Source: Klebsormidium nitens (taxonomy: Eukaryota; Streptophyta; Klebsormidiophyceae; Klebsormidiales; Klebsormidiaceae). Taken from it: a stretch of DNA of 64,000 nt. The DNA lies in NCBI GenBank assembly GCA_000708835.1, contig DF237367.1, positions 16,955-80,954 of the forward strand. The letters are read 5' to 3'. The number at the start of each line of letters is the position of its first letter. Within the stretch, counting starts at the first letter, position 1. Below the pieces are notes generated by a model that saw only the letters and a program-made list of their open reading frames with translations, had not been told where the DNA came from and did not search any database. Shown in pieces: positions 1-12,500 of this stretch. Position numbers and translations under genes: made by a program.

Positions 1-40
1 AGCGGAAGGCCCGAGGCCGGGTGCGTTTAGCGTTGGGAGA

Positions 41-1753
41 ATGGTGTATGAGGAGAGGAACCGCGATGGGGGGTTGGATCTAGAGGAAGAAGAGGACTGT
101 GTTGAAGTGCCAGGGGGCGAAAGAAGGAGGCCCCTCAAACGGCTGAAAAAGCTGAAGCTCACGAAAGAAGAGAAGCGGAAAGAAGGAAATCTGCAAGGGG
201 GCAGGGGAGGGGGGTCACGACCGGGGGAAAACAATCGAAGGCAGGGAGCAGCGGCGACGGGCTGGAAAGAGTTCGATCCGAAAGATTGGGTCGACTGGAA
301 CAGCGGCGAGAGGCCTCAGGAAGTGAGCGGGCAGAATTTGAGAGAGGCTGGATATGGCATTGTAGATGAACGGGGGGGGGGAAGTGGAGGTGGCGGGGTT
401 GAACGACCGGAGCAGAGGAGCTCACATCTAGACTGGCCAGGTGGGGTGTTTGCTGCTGAAGGGAATTTTGAAGGTCTGGGTATGACGCAAGAAAACGGTC
501 GAGCTTTCGGGGGGGCCAATTTGATACGGGGAGAGAACCCAGAGGCGGCACGGGGCCAGTTTGGAGTAACTGGCGTTGAAGCAGGGGGTAGAACCACGGA
601 ACAAAGACCGGTGTCTGGGGGACACGTGTCACACTCCCAGCAATGGGAAGGTGACGTCAACCTTGCCAGCCTCCCCTCCAGCGAGCACCCACTGCATCTA
701 CCGAGAGCGGCTGAGACTGCGCGGGAGCCGTCCGATCGTTCGGATCGACGGCCGCGAACGTCCGACGGACACGCTTCGCAGCCGGCTGTCAAACAGCGCA
801 CGCTCGACAACGTCTGGGCGAAAGCGGGGGCGAGCTTGCGGGACGACCGACCCCCCCGGAAGAAGCGCCGCGGTGCGCCGGAGGGTTTCGCGGGCGCGGC
901 CGCGTCGGCTCGGCACGCGCAGGCCACAGGCGGAGTGACACGTGTCAACCATGCGGATATGACACGTGGCAATTACTTGAAGACGCCACCTGGCAGCACG
1001 ACGCCTGTCCCCGTTAGGACGCCGCAGCAGGAGCAGAACGGGATAGCGAGGAAGTTGGCGTTGTTGTCGCCGGGCGGGGAGGTCGCGTGCGCGATCTGCT
1101 GGGAGGCTCGCGCGAGCGCGGAGCAGGGGGTACTGCCGTGCGGGCACGGGTTCTGCTACCACTGCGTCATGAAGTGGGCCAAGGTGGGGACTTTGACGGC
1201 TTTTCTTTTAATCCAAAAGTATCGCCTTTGGTATGTACTCCAGGGGAGACCATTCTTTTTCAGTCTGTGTCTCCGTCGGCTTTGCTTCAATTTCTTTTGC
1301 CCGCGTTCCATTCGAGTCTGCGTTTCGGCACTACTTGTTTCCTGGCTTGGCAGCAGGTTCCTGCGCCGCTGATTCTTGTGCCAACAAGATTGATCGACCC
1401 GTTAGCAAGATTTCACATGCCGAGACTTCGTCAGGACCATTCTGCAGGCAGCAACCGTTGACTTAAAAGCAGCTGCTTTGCGGTCGCCAATCTTCGGATA
1501 ATCAAACCGTCCGAACCGCGCTGCCTCGCAGGAGGAAGTGAACGTGGACGTGAACGGGAAACCGACGCTGCTTTCCAAGTGGAAGGCGGAGGCGAAGTGT
1601 CCGCTGTGCAAAATGCCGTACGACTTCGTAACCAAGCGCCACGCGCCCGACAGCGAGGGCGTCACTTTGGAGGACGAAGTTGTGCAGCTCCCAGCGGGGA
1701 CGTTCGCGGATCTAGGGGTGAGGAAATTCTATTCGGATATTAGCTTTGCATAA
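41..1753 (+). CDS. RING-finger (C3HC4) protein, probable E3 ubiquitin ligase
   Basis: Two exons, 41-1183 and 1532-1753, joined in phase 0 (donor AAG|GTGGGG, acceptor CTCGCAG|GAGGAA), give about 455 residues. The first about 340 residues are low-complexity and basic (KKLKLTKEEKRKE near the N-terminus). A RING follows: CAIC, then LPCGHGFCYHC, then, after the intron, KCPLC. All eight ligands (C3HC4) are present, with the intron between the sixth and seventh. RING domains usually recruit ubiquitin-charged E2 enzymes, so an E3 role is the family expectation; no substrate can be inferred. A short tail ends in FYSDISFA. The frame is open back to base 2 and a possible acceptor (TTTAG) lies at 26-30, so the ATG at 41 may be internal and the gene 5'-partial. 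Confidence 0.75.
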
Positions 1754-3520
1754 AAACGAGACACTCGAGTTGGAGTCAGGGTGTCAATTGGGTGTCCACT
1801 GATTGGAGAGACGCGGCCGGAAGAGGGTTTGAGTACAAGCGGGTCGTGTTAGCACACAAAGGGATCTACGAGGCAGTCGTCCAGGGACATTCATGATATC
1901 CAAAGATTAGCCTCCAGTTGTCTACTAAGTCGATTGCTTCGGATCTCCTAAGCCCTGGGACTCCTAAACCTCCAATAAACCTATTGGCCGTGATCTTCTG
2001 CCTTACGAAAATGCTGGTAATGGCAATCAAAGACACGCGGAACTGCGCAGCTCGCACCACAGAGACAGTAGGTGGACGGTCAAACCCTTTCAGTCGCATT
2101 CTTTGGTCCTAGGAAGAACGCACTGAAGCAAGCAAAGTACCCTTCCTTACCTTAAACGCCCCCCATTTGTTTCTTGCAGGGGTTCGCTCCTGTGAGCGCC
2201 CCACCTTCCGCAGGCATGTCCGAGCAGCGCCCGGTGCCCCGAGCACCGGGCGCTTACGCCCGAGGAAACCGCGGCCGGGGCATCTCCAGGGGTCCAAGCG
2301 GACCAAGGGTCCGCACGGACGGAAACGGCACAGAGCGCGCGCGCGTGGGCGCTCCGGCCGCGGGTATGGACCCGTGGTTCGGGCGCTTCTTGGCGGGGCA
2401 ACAGACGGGAGCCCAGCGGGGGGCTCAGAGTCTGCGGCGGACCTTGCCGCACGCAGGACCGGGGTAGACCGGAAAGTAGCGGCAATAGCGCTACGAGAGA
2501 GTCCCGGAACGCGGTAACAATTCGGTGCAACGTTGTCAGTAATTCAGGTCAACGATGTTGCCGATCGGAGTTTGGCAGTATGATGTCTCTTCTCTTGTCT
2601 CGATTCGGATCGGCGCATGACAAGCCCTTCTGCAAACCTCCGTGCGTCCGCAAGCCCAAGTCTGGCCACAAGCGTGACTAAACTCCTGAGCAAGCTCGTT
2701 AATTCAAGCGATCGTGAAGTACCTTATTCGTCTCAGACATTCCTTCGCCTTACTGATATGACGAGCTGTAATGCTTTGCATCCTGGTTTAACGAGTTTGA
2801 GTGAGCTGTTCCAATCGTGAATACAATTATTGCATGCAGTCCGACCGTCTGTGACCACTCTCAACACATGCATTGAGCCCATGGTCACCGTTGTCTGGTT
2901 TGAGCCTATACACATGACAGTCAGATGGCAGTAATGGGAGCTACCGCAAGGATACAATTAAGAAGCAAAGGGTGCCGCATAAGCCTGATCTGATCCTACT
3001 TAACCATTTAATCACTCCGCTATATACGCGCATTCATATGATCAATCGGTGCGCCGGGATTCAATGATCTATGCCCTGAGCGCGCGCGGATACATGTGCA
3101 GATTTGTCTAATGCTTTGCATGATTGGATTACGGTACTCTGTACGGTACCGCTTAGGTATGCAAAGCGACGCACCGTGCGTCTATACAGCCTTCACGTAC
3201 TGCCTGAGCGCGCTGCCTGGCACGTGACTGACTACTTACCGGGCCACTGACTGCGTGGACTCAGCCGACTAAGCTGGCCGAACAGTCGCCTATTGAAGGC
3301 CGCGGCCGCGGCCGCGTCCAGGCGGGCCGCCCGCGGGGCCGCACCCCTTGTCTCACGCGCACCAGCCGCGGCCATGAGGTTCGAAATGCCGCTGCGCGCA
3401 GTCGCGGCCGCCCGGCTCCCGCTATGGTGTGCCGAGGACAAGCCAAATCAATGTAGGTATTCAGTATTGAGCGGACCAATTTCCGAGCTGAAAAGTTAGA
3501 CTGAGCGTTTACTTGTTCAG
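1754..3520. other. Intergenic, no supported gene
   Basis: I see no convincing gene here. 2160-2520 is a GC-rich island with short ORFs on both strands, lacking domains and clear splice signals. It contains the perfect hairpin at 2226-2254. 3290-3430 is a second GC-rich patch (GCGGCCGCGGCC runs, alanine/arginine-rich in every frame). The rest is AT-balanced and featureless. Confidence 0.5.
2226..2254. repeat. Perfect 12-bp inverted repeat (hairpin)
   Basis: AGCGCCCGGTGC at 2226-2237 and its exact reverse complement GCACCGGGCGCT at 2243-2254 flank the loop CCCGA. It lies in the GC-rich island downstream of the RING gene. No function is evident. Confidence 0.7.
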
Positions 3521-4165
3521 AACGTTCGCGTATTGGTTAGCATCAGGACCATCACGATTAGTCGCCATGGTAACAGGCTTCCTACGCGAATGAAGGGCAA
3601 CTCGCGTTGGCACCCCTTGGACTCGGCGCTCCTAGGAAGCTGGAGCCTTGCAGCCGAGTACAACCGCCTGGAGGCGACCTTAAATGACGAATATGAACAG
3701 ATTGCTGCTGCCGCAAATATCGCAGCCAGAGACGTGCAAGTTGCCCAGGACAGGGGAGCTTCAGAGTCTCAAGTTGTAGTGCTTGTGGAGCGCCATCAGT
3801 CAACCCTAGCGGCGCTGGAGCTCAAGAGGGAAGAGTGCGCCGGAGCGCAAGCAGAGTGGCTTCGTCAGGAGAATAGGCAAGCGGAGTCTGACCAGCAGAG
3901 CTTGGAAAGCTGGGTTAAGCAAGGAAGGTGCTGCGAGCTTCCAGTAAGGGTATGCAAGTCTACCATTAGCTCCCTGTTAAACAAACGCATCCATCTCAAC
4001 CTCTTCGTTAAACAAGCACAGGCTGAAGGTCTAATGGAAGGTTCACAAGGATACTAACCTGTTCCAAATCCAAACGGTCTTCATAGGGCAAAGGGACTAG
4101 AAGTCACTGCGCTTTACTTCGGTCTTTTGCAGGATGCGTCTAAGCTGTCAACACCATGTCTTTAG
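3521..4165 (+). CDS. Doubtful short coiled-coil gene
   Basis: An open frame runs from an acceptor (TTGTTCAG|AACGTT, exon start 3521) to a donor at 3944 (CCA|GTAAGG). It could splice in phase 0 to 4133 (TTTTGCAG|GATGCG) and stop at 4165. The central part (3620-3930) encodes a long amphipathic helix rich in Glu, Gln and Ala (EYNRLEATLNDEYEQ, LEQ-type spacing) and looks more like coding sequence than its surroundings. There is no clear initiating ATG upstream; the first in-frame ATG is MKGNSRW at about 3590. No family is recognised. It could be an exon of a degraded mobile-element gene. Confidence is low because start and end are both guessed. Confidence 0.25.
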
Positions 4166-5181
4166 CTGTTATGATGGTCCTCACACTTTTCACAAAGATA
4201 GTGCTCAAACAGCAATTGAATTTGCGCATTTCGATGGCCAACCTGCCAATGATAGCAAGCCTGGTACGTCAGTTATTGGTGCTATGATTAACAACCTACA
4301 GGACCTGCCCCGAAAGCATCCGTTGCGACGTCAAACAGTATCTGAGAACAGTTGCATGGCATGGACGGCTCTAATCGCTTACTTCATCTATGCATCTTCC
4401 GGGAGCTTTTAGGCTATCGATGATGTAAGTTGAAGGCGGCGCAGATTAGATTAATAAATAAGTTGTCATATCCAGTATGAACTGCCGGACAATCCCGGAC
4501 AAGAGATTACGATATTGGCCCGCCTGCAGGGACACAAGAAAGTCGATCTTCCAAAGACGGCAATGTACGACTGCCGTGAACTATGGTTTAGCGACCTGCA
4601 ACAACCCTGCGTTAGTGACTTAGTGACGACTGTTGGATGGCGACCGCGGCCGCGCTCGCAATCACCGCGTCGGTAAAACCCTGAAGTTTGCGAGACACGG
4701 GAACTTTCGACGTAGCAGAGAAGGGGCCCAGCTGTTTCAGCCCGTCAGATCAGCTTATGCACGACATCATTTACGAAATTACTGAATTTTGTGCAAGAAG
4801 GCTGAACAAAACAAGCAGGGTCCCTCCTCCTGACTCTTTCACGTGCTGATCGGACCTCAGCAACTATGAAGCCACTAACAAAAGAAAGGCCGGTGTAGAG
4901 GACGTTGCTGCTGGTGCCAGGATATGCGCAGATCAGCTGCTTTCGTATTCCGGTCGTGAAATCTTGCGAACAAAACTACGATGGCTCATTCGAAAGCCAG
5001 CATATATAACCAGTCTATCCAGAGGGTCTCCGAATCTCATGAGCTCAGGCGCCGAAGCACTTTGTGCTAGGCTTCAAAGCTGATCACAGGCGCGCAATTC
5101 AAGCTGAGACTCTCTGAAGATTGATAACAGATTTTTAGGCTCCATCTTTGGTTGACAGTCGAAGCTCTAGTCTTCCCCAAC
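4166..5181. other. Intergenic region upstream of BTB-A
   Basis: No coding sequence is supported. It contains the TATA-like element at 5003-5009 and should hold the promoter and 5' leader of the BTB gene that starts at 5182. A GCGGCCGCG-type patch is present near 4645. Confidence 0.4.
5003..5009 (+). promoter_or_regulatory. TATA-box candidate for BTB-A
   Basis: TATATAA lies about 170 bp upstream of the ATG at 5182, a plausible core-promoter distance if the 5' leader is about 140 nt. It is supported only by motif and position. Confidence 0.35.
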
Positions 5182-7811
5182 ATGGTGGAAGAAGACTGTT
5201 CAAAATGTCCCGGGGCCGTCTCGACGTTAGGGGACGCCCTCGACGAAGAGGGCCACTACTTTGACTTCATCAAGTTCTACAAGTGAGCTCCCAGGCCAGC
5301 AGATCTTACGAACCAAGACTTTTGCCAAGTGGCTTTGTTCAAGCCTTGGAAGTCTTTTTCCCTTGTTCTTGAAAGGAAGTGAGAAAGGGTATCTGATAGC
5401 AAAGGATCCTGCATTTTATCTCTAGCTTTTTGCTGTTGCCACGCCCTGGTCAAACAAGGACGGCTGATGTAATTGTCCATGCAAAAGATGCACAGCGTTT
5501 GAGGTTGCAAGAGTCTTTCGAAAAGCCTATATTTCACCTGTTGATCTCATGATCTCATCCACATTTCCACGTTTGTCATGACCAATGTTTTACCCAAGAG
5601 CATGCATGCAAAACCTCATAAGCTGAAAAGTGTTCGTTCACGAGGGTTTGCTCTGGAAGCACAGAAGGCAGTGGCAATATTATTTTACACGCGATTCTTG
5701 GCATCTGTAGGAAGGTCGAGTTCTGCGACCGGAGCCTTCGCTTAGAGATCCTGAAGGAAACCAGAAAAGGTGAGCCGCTTTGCTTTTGCTGCTCCAGGAA
5801 ACGAAATGCGAGCAGTATCCATCTGAAGAAGCACATTCTCGGCATTCAAAGTAATTCATTCGGAACAAAATGAACAGATCCTATTGAATTTCAAAAAAAG
5901 ATACCTGGTTCTGAGGTTCACCGCTGAAGTGCAGTGAGTTTTGTTCTTCCCCTGAGGGGTCTTTATACGCAGCCTTACTGAATGAGCACTAGTGTAATAC
6001 TCTTGCAAAACCCCTCTCGTTTAAGAGATTCTGATAACAGGCAGTTTAGTGAAGCTTAGTGATTCACTAAACTTGGTTTTTTGCGTTCATCCGATCAGGA
6101 CCTACGTCCGCCAACGACGAGGAGCTCCCCATCAATTCGATCGTCGTCGCCGCGAAGAGCGTCGTGCTACAAAAGATGCTGTCCACAGGAATGAAAGAAG
6201 CAAACAAAAGCGCGCCTGTTGTCATCAAAGTCACGGCCGAAGGTAAAGCAAGGCTCCAAAGTGCTTCCGTTGGAATAAAATTCCTCCTGTTCCGTTTTTG
6301 TTGCCAGCTTTCTGCTTTCTGTCGGGACTTCAGGTTGGTCAGAAACTTCGATCTTCCTTAGAAAGGTGACCATCAGACCTCGTTGAACTATCGTAAAGAA
6401 GACTCGAGAGAAACCGCTGTCTGTACCAAAACATAGTAAGCTGTGAACTGTTGGTTCTTTCGACAAATTACTCTTTCAAGAGCAGATTGCTGCGAGCACT
6501 TGTTACCTTCTGCCAACCTTCTGCAAAGGTGAATCACATTCTCTGCTTACCTTGTGCTGTTCGCAAGAACCAGACTAGAGCTTTCAAGAAGTGCGACGCG
6601 AACGCTCCCTGAGATCTTGCAGCCTTTTTCAACGTTGAAGATCCTGAAGGCACACAAGCAGAAAGAAATAGTTCATCAACCAACATCAGCAACTTCCTCT
6701 CTCCTCGCAGAAAAGACGGCATTCAAAGAGATGCTTCACTTCCTCTACGCGGGCAGCCTTTCCCCGCGCCTTCTCGAGGCGACCATTGATGTGCGCGAGC
6801 TCGTGGCGCTGCTCGTGCTGGGCGACAAGTTCGAAGTCCCATCCCTTATGGGCACTGTGGTCAGATGTATAAGCACCCGCCGGAAGTGTATTCCTGACAG
6901 CACAGTGCTCGCGACCGAGATCCCAGACACGCGCCTTCAACTTCGGCAAGTCAAGAAACTGGCGGACGACGCGCGCGCGCATGTCGTCGAAACGTACGCT
7001 GACGTCAGCGGCACGTGGGAGTCTGAAGCGTTCATGAGCCTGAGCCTGGAGGTGATTGAGATCCTCATGCAAGCTGAGGAGCTCGAGGCGGAGAATGAGG
7101 AGGAGATTGTCGAGAAACTTCTAGGCTGGATTCGGGGAAAGTATGACGCCCTGAGTGCGCGGCGACGGGTGGTCAGGGATTTGACGCCCCACATTCGGTT
7201 CTTCTCCCTTACCGGAGAGGCCCTGGAAAGGTTCCTGTCAACACCAGAGATGCAATCGAAAGGTAACTCAAAGTCTGATCAAAGAGGCCGTCAGGTTCCA
7301 ATCTTATTCGGACAGCAGAAAAGCGGAGCTCAAAGCCCCGGTGTGTCAGAGGAAGGGAGTCCGCGACGTTCACCTGGAGATTGTCAGCGACTATGTTCTT
7401 GACGAGAAACGAACATCGGTAAAATCGCGGTCGACTCCCTGGTTTGGCAAAGCTTGGTTCGTCCAGGTACAGAAACCAACCGGTGATACACCCCCGGCGG
7501 ATCGGGTGCGCGTCTTTCTGTACTGCGAAAAGGCTACCGTTGAAACAGGAACTTTCCCTTTCACTCCTGTAGACCGACTTAGTCTCAGCATCTATGTGAA
7601 GATTTGGCCAGAGGGATTCTGGCACTTTTTGACTGAGTTTTCCAGCCCCCGTGAATTCAGGCTTGAAGGAGGGTGTCGCAATTGGGGCTTTTCTGACGCA
7701 TTTAGCATGTCCTGGGAGGATGCTAGGAAGTCGGAAAAGTTGGTGGGCAGCAACGGTGCCATTAGCATCAAAGTTGTCGCCCGTCGTTTTCGAGATGCAA
7801 AGAAGTCTTGA
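5182..7811 (+). CDS. BTB-A: LRB/POB1-like BTB-BACK protein, frame broken in exon 4
   Basis: Exons 5182-5282, 5711-5769, 6099-6242 and 6711-7811, aligned by exon plan to four paralogues in this window. Exon 1 ends in the family motif GHYFDFIKFYK. Exon 2 carries FCDRSLRLEIL, exon 3 the BTB core (INSIVVAAKSVVLQKML). Exon 4 has the rest of the BTB, the BACK domain and a C-terminal region like that of POB1. Such proteins usually bind CUL3 through the BTB and bring substrates for ubiquitination. The exons sum to 1405 nt, one base more than a multiple of three. After PEMQSK (AAA at 7259-7261) the frame must shift by one to continue as TQSLIKEAVRF, the match to BTB-B, and then runs open to TGA at 7809-7811. 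This is a frameshifted allele, a pseudogene or an assembly error. Exon 3 lacks the long acidic insert found in BTB-C, D and E. Confidence 0.8.
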
Positions 7812-9561
7812 CACAGTAAGCCAAAACCAAACGGCGAGAGGGTTAGAAAAGTGGGCATAGCTTGTTGAGTCTTCCCCCTAGCAAGACAATGATGTAATTT
7901 AGGTGACTGTATCTACGAACTGTGGTACTACAAGACGATGCCAAAGTCGGTGGGGCATGCCTCTTGCGACGTTTGAAATCTATTCTCACCCTCATCACCT
8001 ATTCAACATGATCAAAGTCATCGGAACATTAGCAAGCTGTTGTTCGACATGCTTCATAACGTTTGGATCTCATACAAACGCTTCTGAAAGCTTGCTCGTT
8101 GGTCCACTCATGCCGACTTCAAAACCATGATTACAATGAATAGACCATTGGCTCTCGAATCAGAAAACTGCGTGCCATATTCTTATCCAGAAAGAAGAAG
8201 GCGGTCCATCATGTAGCGAGCGGTAAAGCACTTTTAGAACCGGAGATCTCAGAAACTGGGCTCTGATCCGCATGAGCAGGGATACAAATCCAAACCTTAA
8301 ATCTCGTTTATGGTGACGCATAGCATATTACGTCAGCATGCGATCATACGCCAGTCTTGAATGGCAAGTGTACAACAAAACGCTGATTTCGAGGCTGAAG
8401 CTGACCATTACGAATCTGACACAAGGTTTGACCTGAATCAAAGGGATTCGTGCAAGCACGATACGTATAAGTCGAACCGTTCCGATGAACTGAAGGGCTG
8501 CTGCCAGCGAACGATCAGAGGTTTGCGTTGTAGCCGCAGCTGACGCGGTGGCCTGATAATGCGGGCACCGTCGCAGCCGCCCAACCATACGGTAGTGATT
8601 CTTGCGTCCGACAACGGACGGCCGCGCCCCCGAAAGTCGCGGCCGCGGCCGCGCGCGTGCTGCCTCACCGTGACCGAGTCAACATCTCCTTCGCGCGCCG
8701 CGCATCAGCGGCTAGGATTAGAATCGGACAGCTATAGTCTGTAGCCCGTAAGAGCGTATCGAATGGCTGCAGGACTTACAGGTTGGCAGAAGACATGCTT
8801 CTTCCTGCCACGTGGAGCCCAACCAGAGGCCTTGCCTACTACGTGACACGTTGGTAGCGCAGGTACGTATACACTGCAATAGGGGGTCGTACTAGCCATC
8901 TGAGCGCCAGCTAGCAGCTGTGTCTCCGCTTATGTTACGTAAGAATATTTGTGGCTTGTCAGCGGGGGTTTAATAAGTCTAGCTTCAATACAACAGTCCT
9001 ATCCAGTAAAACTAAAGCCATTTGTTTTAAATAGACTGAATCACATTTGTCCTAAAGCCCGGGTGCACCAACACGTATGCAAGTGAGTCTGCTTACGCTC
9101 AACAAAGTGCATGATCTTTGTCTAGCAGACGTGTCAGGCACATGTAAGGAAGAGCAAGCAAAAGAGTATGAAAGCGTGACGTTCAGGTTTCATAGAAGTG
9201 GCCCTATAAACAGCCATCGCAACGGCGGACAGTCCAGATCCTGGCAGATAGTTTACTTGTCAGAACTGCGTTACATATCCTCTACAGCCTCCTACAAGGT
9301 TTTGTAGGAGACTGATAGACCAGCTTGTTAAGAAAGATAGTCCAATTAATAAGAATGCTATGCAATGTCTGAGTACTAAGGCCCACTCTTTCATTGGATT
9401 CGACCAATTCCTGTTTCAGAGTTTTAAGTTGGTGAACGGGTTCCTTCTGTCCCACCAAACCAAATGTTCCGTACTTCTTTTAAGTGCCTGGAAGGCGAAG
9501 GTCTCGACGGATCATTAAAGCTCTAGCAAATCTTGCAACGTTTGCTGAGCCTCTGTCTAGT
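7812..9561. other. Intergenic region between convergent BTB-A and BTB-B
   Basis: The 3' ends of BTB-A (+) and BTB-B (-) face each other across this stretch. No gene is supported. TGTAA occurs at about 7893, possibly a polyadenylation signal as in some green algae. A GC-rich patch with GCGGCCGCGGCCGCG lies near 8640. Confidence 0.4.
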
Positions 9562-12500
9562 TCAAAGGGTTTGATGAGCCCATTGCTGCGAATCCTCAGA
9601 GCTTTGGAAGCGACGGGCAACTACCCTAATAGTAACGGCACCCGTGCTGCCTAGAAGTCTTTCGGACCGTCTTGCGTCCGCCCAGGAGGTCTTCAGTGGA
9701 TTTCCAGGGCCACAGCCGCTAAGCTTCCCTCCTGTTAGTAAACCATTGAGCGCTGTCCGACCCACACTGCCACATGACTTCCAGATGCCTTCCGGCCAGA
9801 TCTTCACAAAAAACTTCGTCTCAACATCGTCCACGGTGCTGGAGGACCCGTGCAAACTATCGGAAGCAACTTCGCAGCACAAGAAAACACCCACGGTGCG
9901 CACCGAATCACCCTTCCTTGATAGCATGATGTACCATTTCTTCCCAAACCATAATGCCGACCGCGACGTCATCCTTGTTCTCTGATCGCCTAGAACAAAG
10001 TCGTTTATGATCTCGAGATGGACCTCACGCACGCCCTTTCTTTGCACGAAGGCTTTCCGGACGACTTCTTTCTTCGCGTCCGAGTAGGCTCGGAACCGCA
10101 GAGCGGCGTTGATCAGCGCTTGAGTGGGCTTTGATTGCATCTCCGGAACCGCGAGCAGCCTCTCTAGATACTCCCCGCTCAAGCAAAAGAACCGAACTTG
10201 CGGCAACAGTTTAGAGACCACGTGTCTCCTTTCGCTTTCAGACTGGTAGCAACCTCTGATCCAGCTCAGCGCCTTCTCGAGAATCTCCTCTTCAGAGTCG
10301 GCCTCGAGCTCCTCGGACTGAAGCAGAATCTCCATCACATTGGGGTTCGACTCAAAAAACTCAAAAATCTCAGAATTCCACGTCATGCTGACGTCCTTGA
10401 ACGCTTCGATGATGTGGGCACGTGCCTCGTCCGCTACTTTCTTGATTCTTCCAATTTGGAAGAGCGTCTCCGGAAGCTGCTCTACGAGAACGGCGCTGTC
10501 TGGAATGCTCTTCTCGCGCTTGCTCAGGCACTTTAGAACGGCGCCCATCAGAGAAGGGACCTCGAACTTGTCGCCCACGACGAGAAGCCGCACGACCTCG
10601 CGCACATCGGTGGCCGGGTCGTGCAACCGGGGTGAGAGGCTGCCGGCGTAGAGGAAGTGGAGCATCTCCTTGAACGCCTCCTTCTCTGCAGAGGCCAAGA
10701 CGAGCTCTGAGTTGCTGTGAGAAGCAGTCATTTCTGACAATCAGAAAACCATACAACGAGACTTGAGGTAGAGTTGCAGTCGTCCTACGCACAGCAGGTG
10801 GAGTTTTTCTGCCGTATAGCGACGAGACTTCAGCTGGGAAGCATGTTACCGCGCTCGAATGTCAGCACCTTGACAGCCCATTCACCGAATTTTGGTGTGA
10901 GGCATTGATGCAAACGAGCGCACTTGCAGCCCCCTTTGTAAATGGCCTGAGGAAGTGGTGATCGGTCGAAGTCAGATTGATGATTTAGGTGAACTTTTGG
11001 TCTGTGAAAACTGTCTTACCAATTGATGCGCAGAAGAAAGCATTTCGCAAACAACGAGTGACCTTCCTAGAGGCTCCACTTCATCAACGACGAAGATTAG
11101 AGCCTCAAAACCAGAACTGATCAGCTTGCATTTTCAGCGATACGGTATCGTTCAGAGAGGTCTGCTTCTCTGAATGGCCTAGCAGTTACTTTCTAGCAGT
11201 ACGTCACGAAACGATGACGCATCATTGCAGTTATTGAAGAGTCCAACTGTTGACGCCCCGAGCGAAGCCTTTCGACAACGACATCTGAAGAGTAGCCGGG
11301 CAACGATTCTAAGAGAATAACATTCATTCAGGGTGAACCAGTACTGGCCGGCAGGAAGGAATGTTTCCAATAGAAATAGCCGGGGTTCTGTTCAAAAAGG
11401 CAGTCGGCTTTTGCCATAGAATCGCCCGAAACACACAAAAGCATCATACTCCTGTCGTAAGAGAAAACGAGCGCCGCACTTACCTTCCGCTGTGACTTTG
11501 ATGCTCATTGGAGCGCCCTTGTCCGACTCTTGCATCCCTGCAAAAATCATCTTCTGCAGAACCAGGCTCTTCGCAGCGAGGACGATTGAGCTCACGGGTA
11601 TCTCTTCACACCCCGCCGCCTCGGGTCCTGAGATGAGAAAGCACGGGCTTACGCCATCAGTCTCATCTCGAAATCGCAGAGGGAGCGTCTCCACAGGTCG
11701 AAGCTTTCGCATACATGATGCTCTACAGGATGTTTGCACAGCATTGAGATCTCTGTTAGTAACGTGTTCACGGTTCCCCTCCGTTTTGTCTCGAGATTAA
11801 GTAGCAAGGAACGGTGAATTTATCGCGCAATGCTTTTCAGGCGCCTCATTTGACGGGTTAACGATCATATCAGCAGAACGGCTTTTCACACTCTCTTGTG
11901 TACTAGCTGCTGATACACAGCCTTTCCACCATCTGAAACGACAGCCCACGTGCTCGTTTTGCTTGTAAACGAAGAGGGGTTCCGCTTTTGACGCATGGAA
12001 ATCGCTGACATTCAGAAGTTTCACGAAAAAGCTTTGTCTCTTTCCGGGAAAAGCTGCATAGTAAGTTGAAGATCACGATCACGAAGATGCATAATCTGGG
12101 CAGTAACCAAAAGTCGAGATTCCGGAGCCAGATCGGAACATTTCTCGCCCACGTCGATCTTTGATGAGGGGCGCGTCTCCTCAAAATACCCTTAGCATAA
12201 TCAGGCTCTACGTCAGTGCTAGCGTGCCCGCGGAAAGAAGGCGGTTGACGTGTAGTTGTCGGGTCAGCATTCAACGTGAGCTAAAACGCACTTGCCACTT
12301 GATTCCAAGGGAATGCAGAAGGACGGCCCACCTTCCTTGCTCTCGTCCAGGATCTTCAAGCGAATGTTCCGATCGCAGACTTCACCCCTTCTGCACCGCA
12401 AAGGAAAGACCATAATGAAAGCTCGCTCTGTGCTCGCGCACGCAGTTTCGGTTTGATTGGCCCTACCACATGCAGATTTCGAGTGAACCCTAAACTTCTG

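Noticed and set aside
2167-2517. GC-rich ORFs in both directions around 2150-2520
   Set aside because: No domain, no conserved splice signals, and the openness is explained by GC content.
7263-7293. A 31-32-bp GT-AG segment at the BTB-A frame break
   Set aside because: The segment is itself homologous to coding sequence in BTB-B, so it is not an intron.
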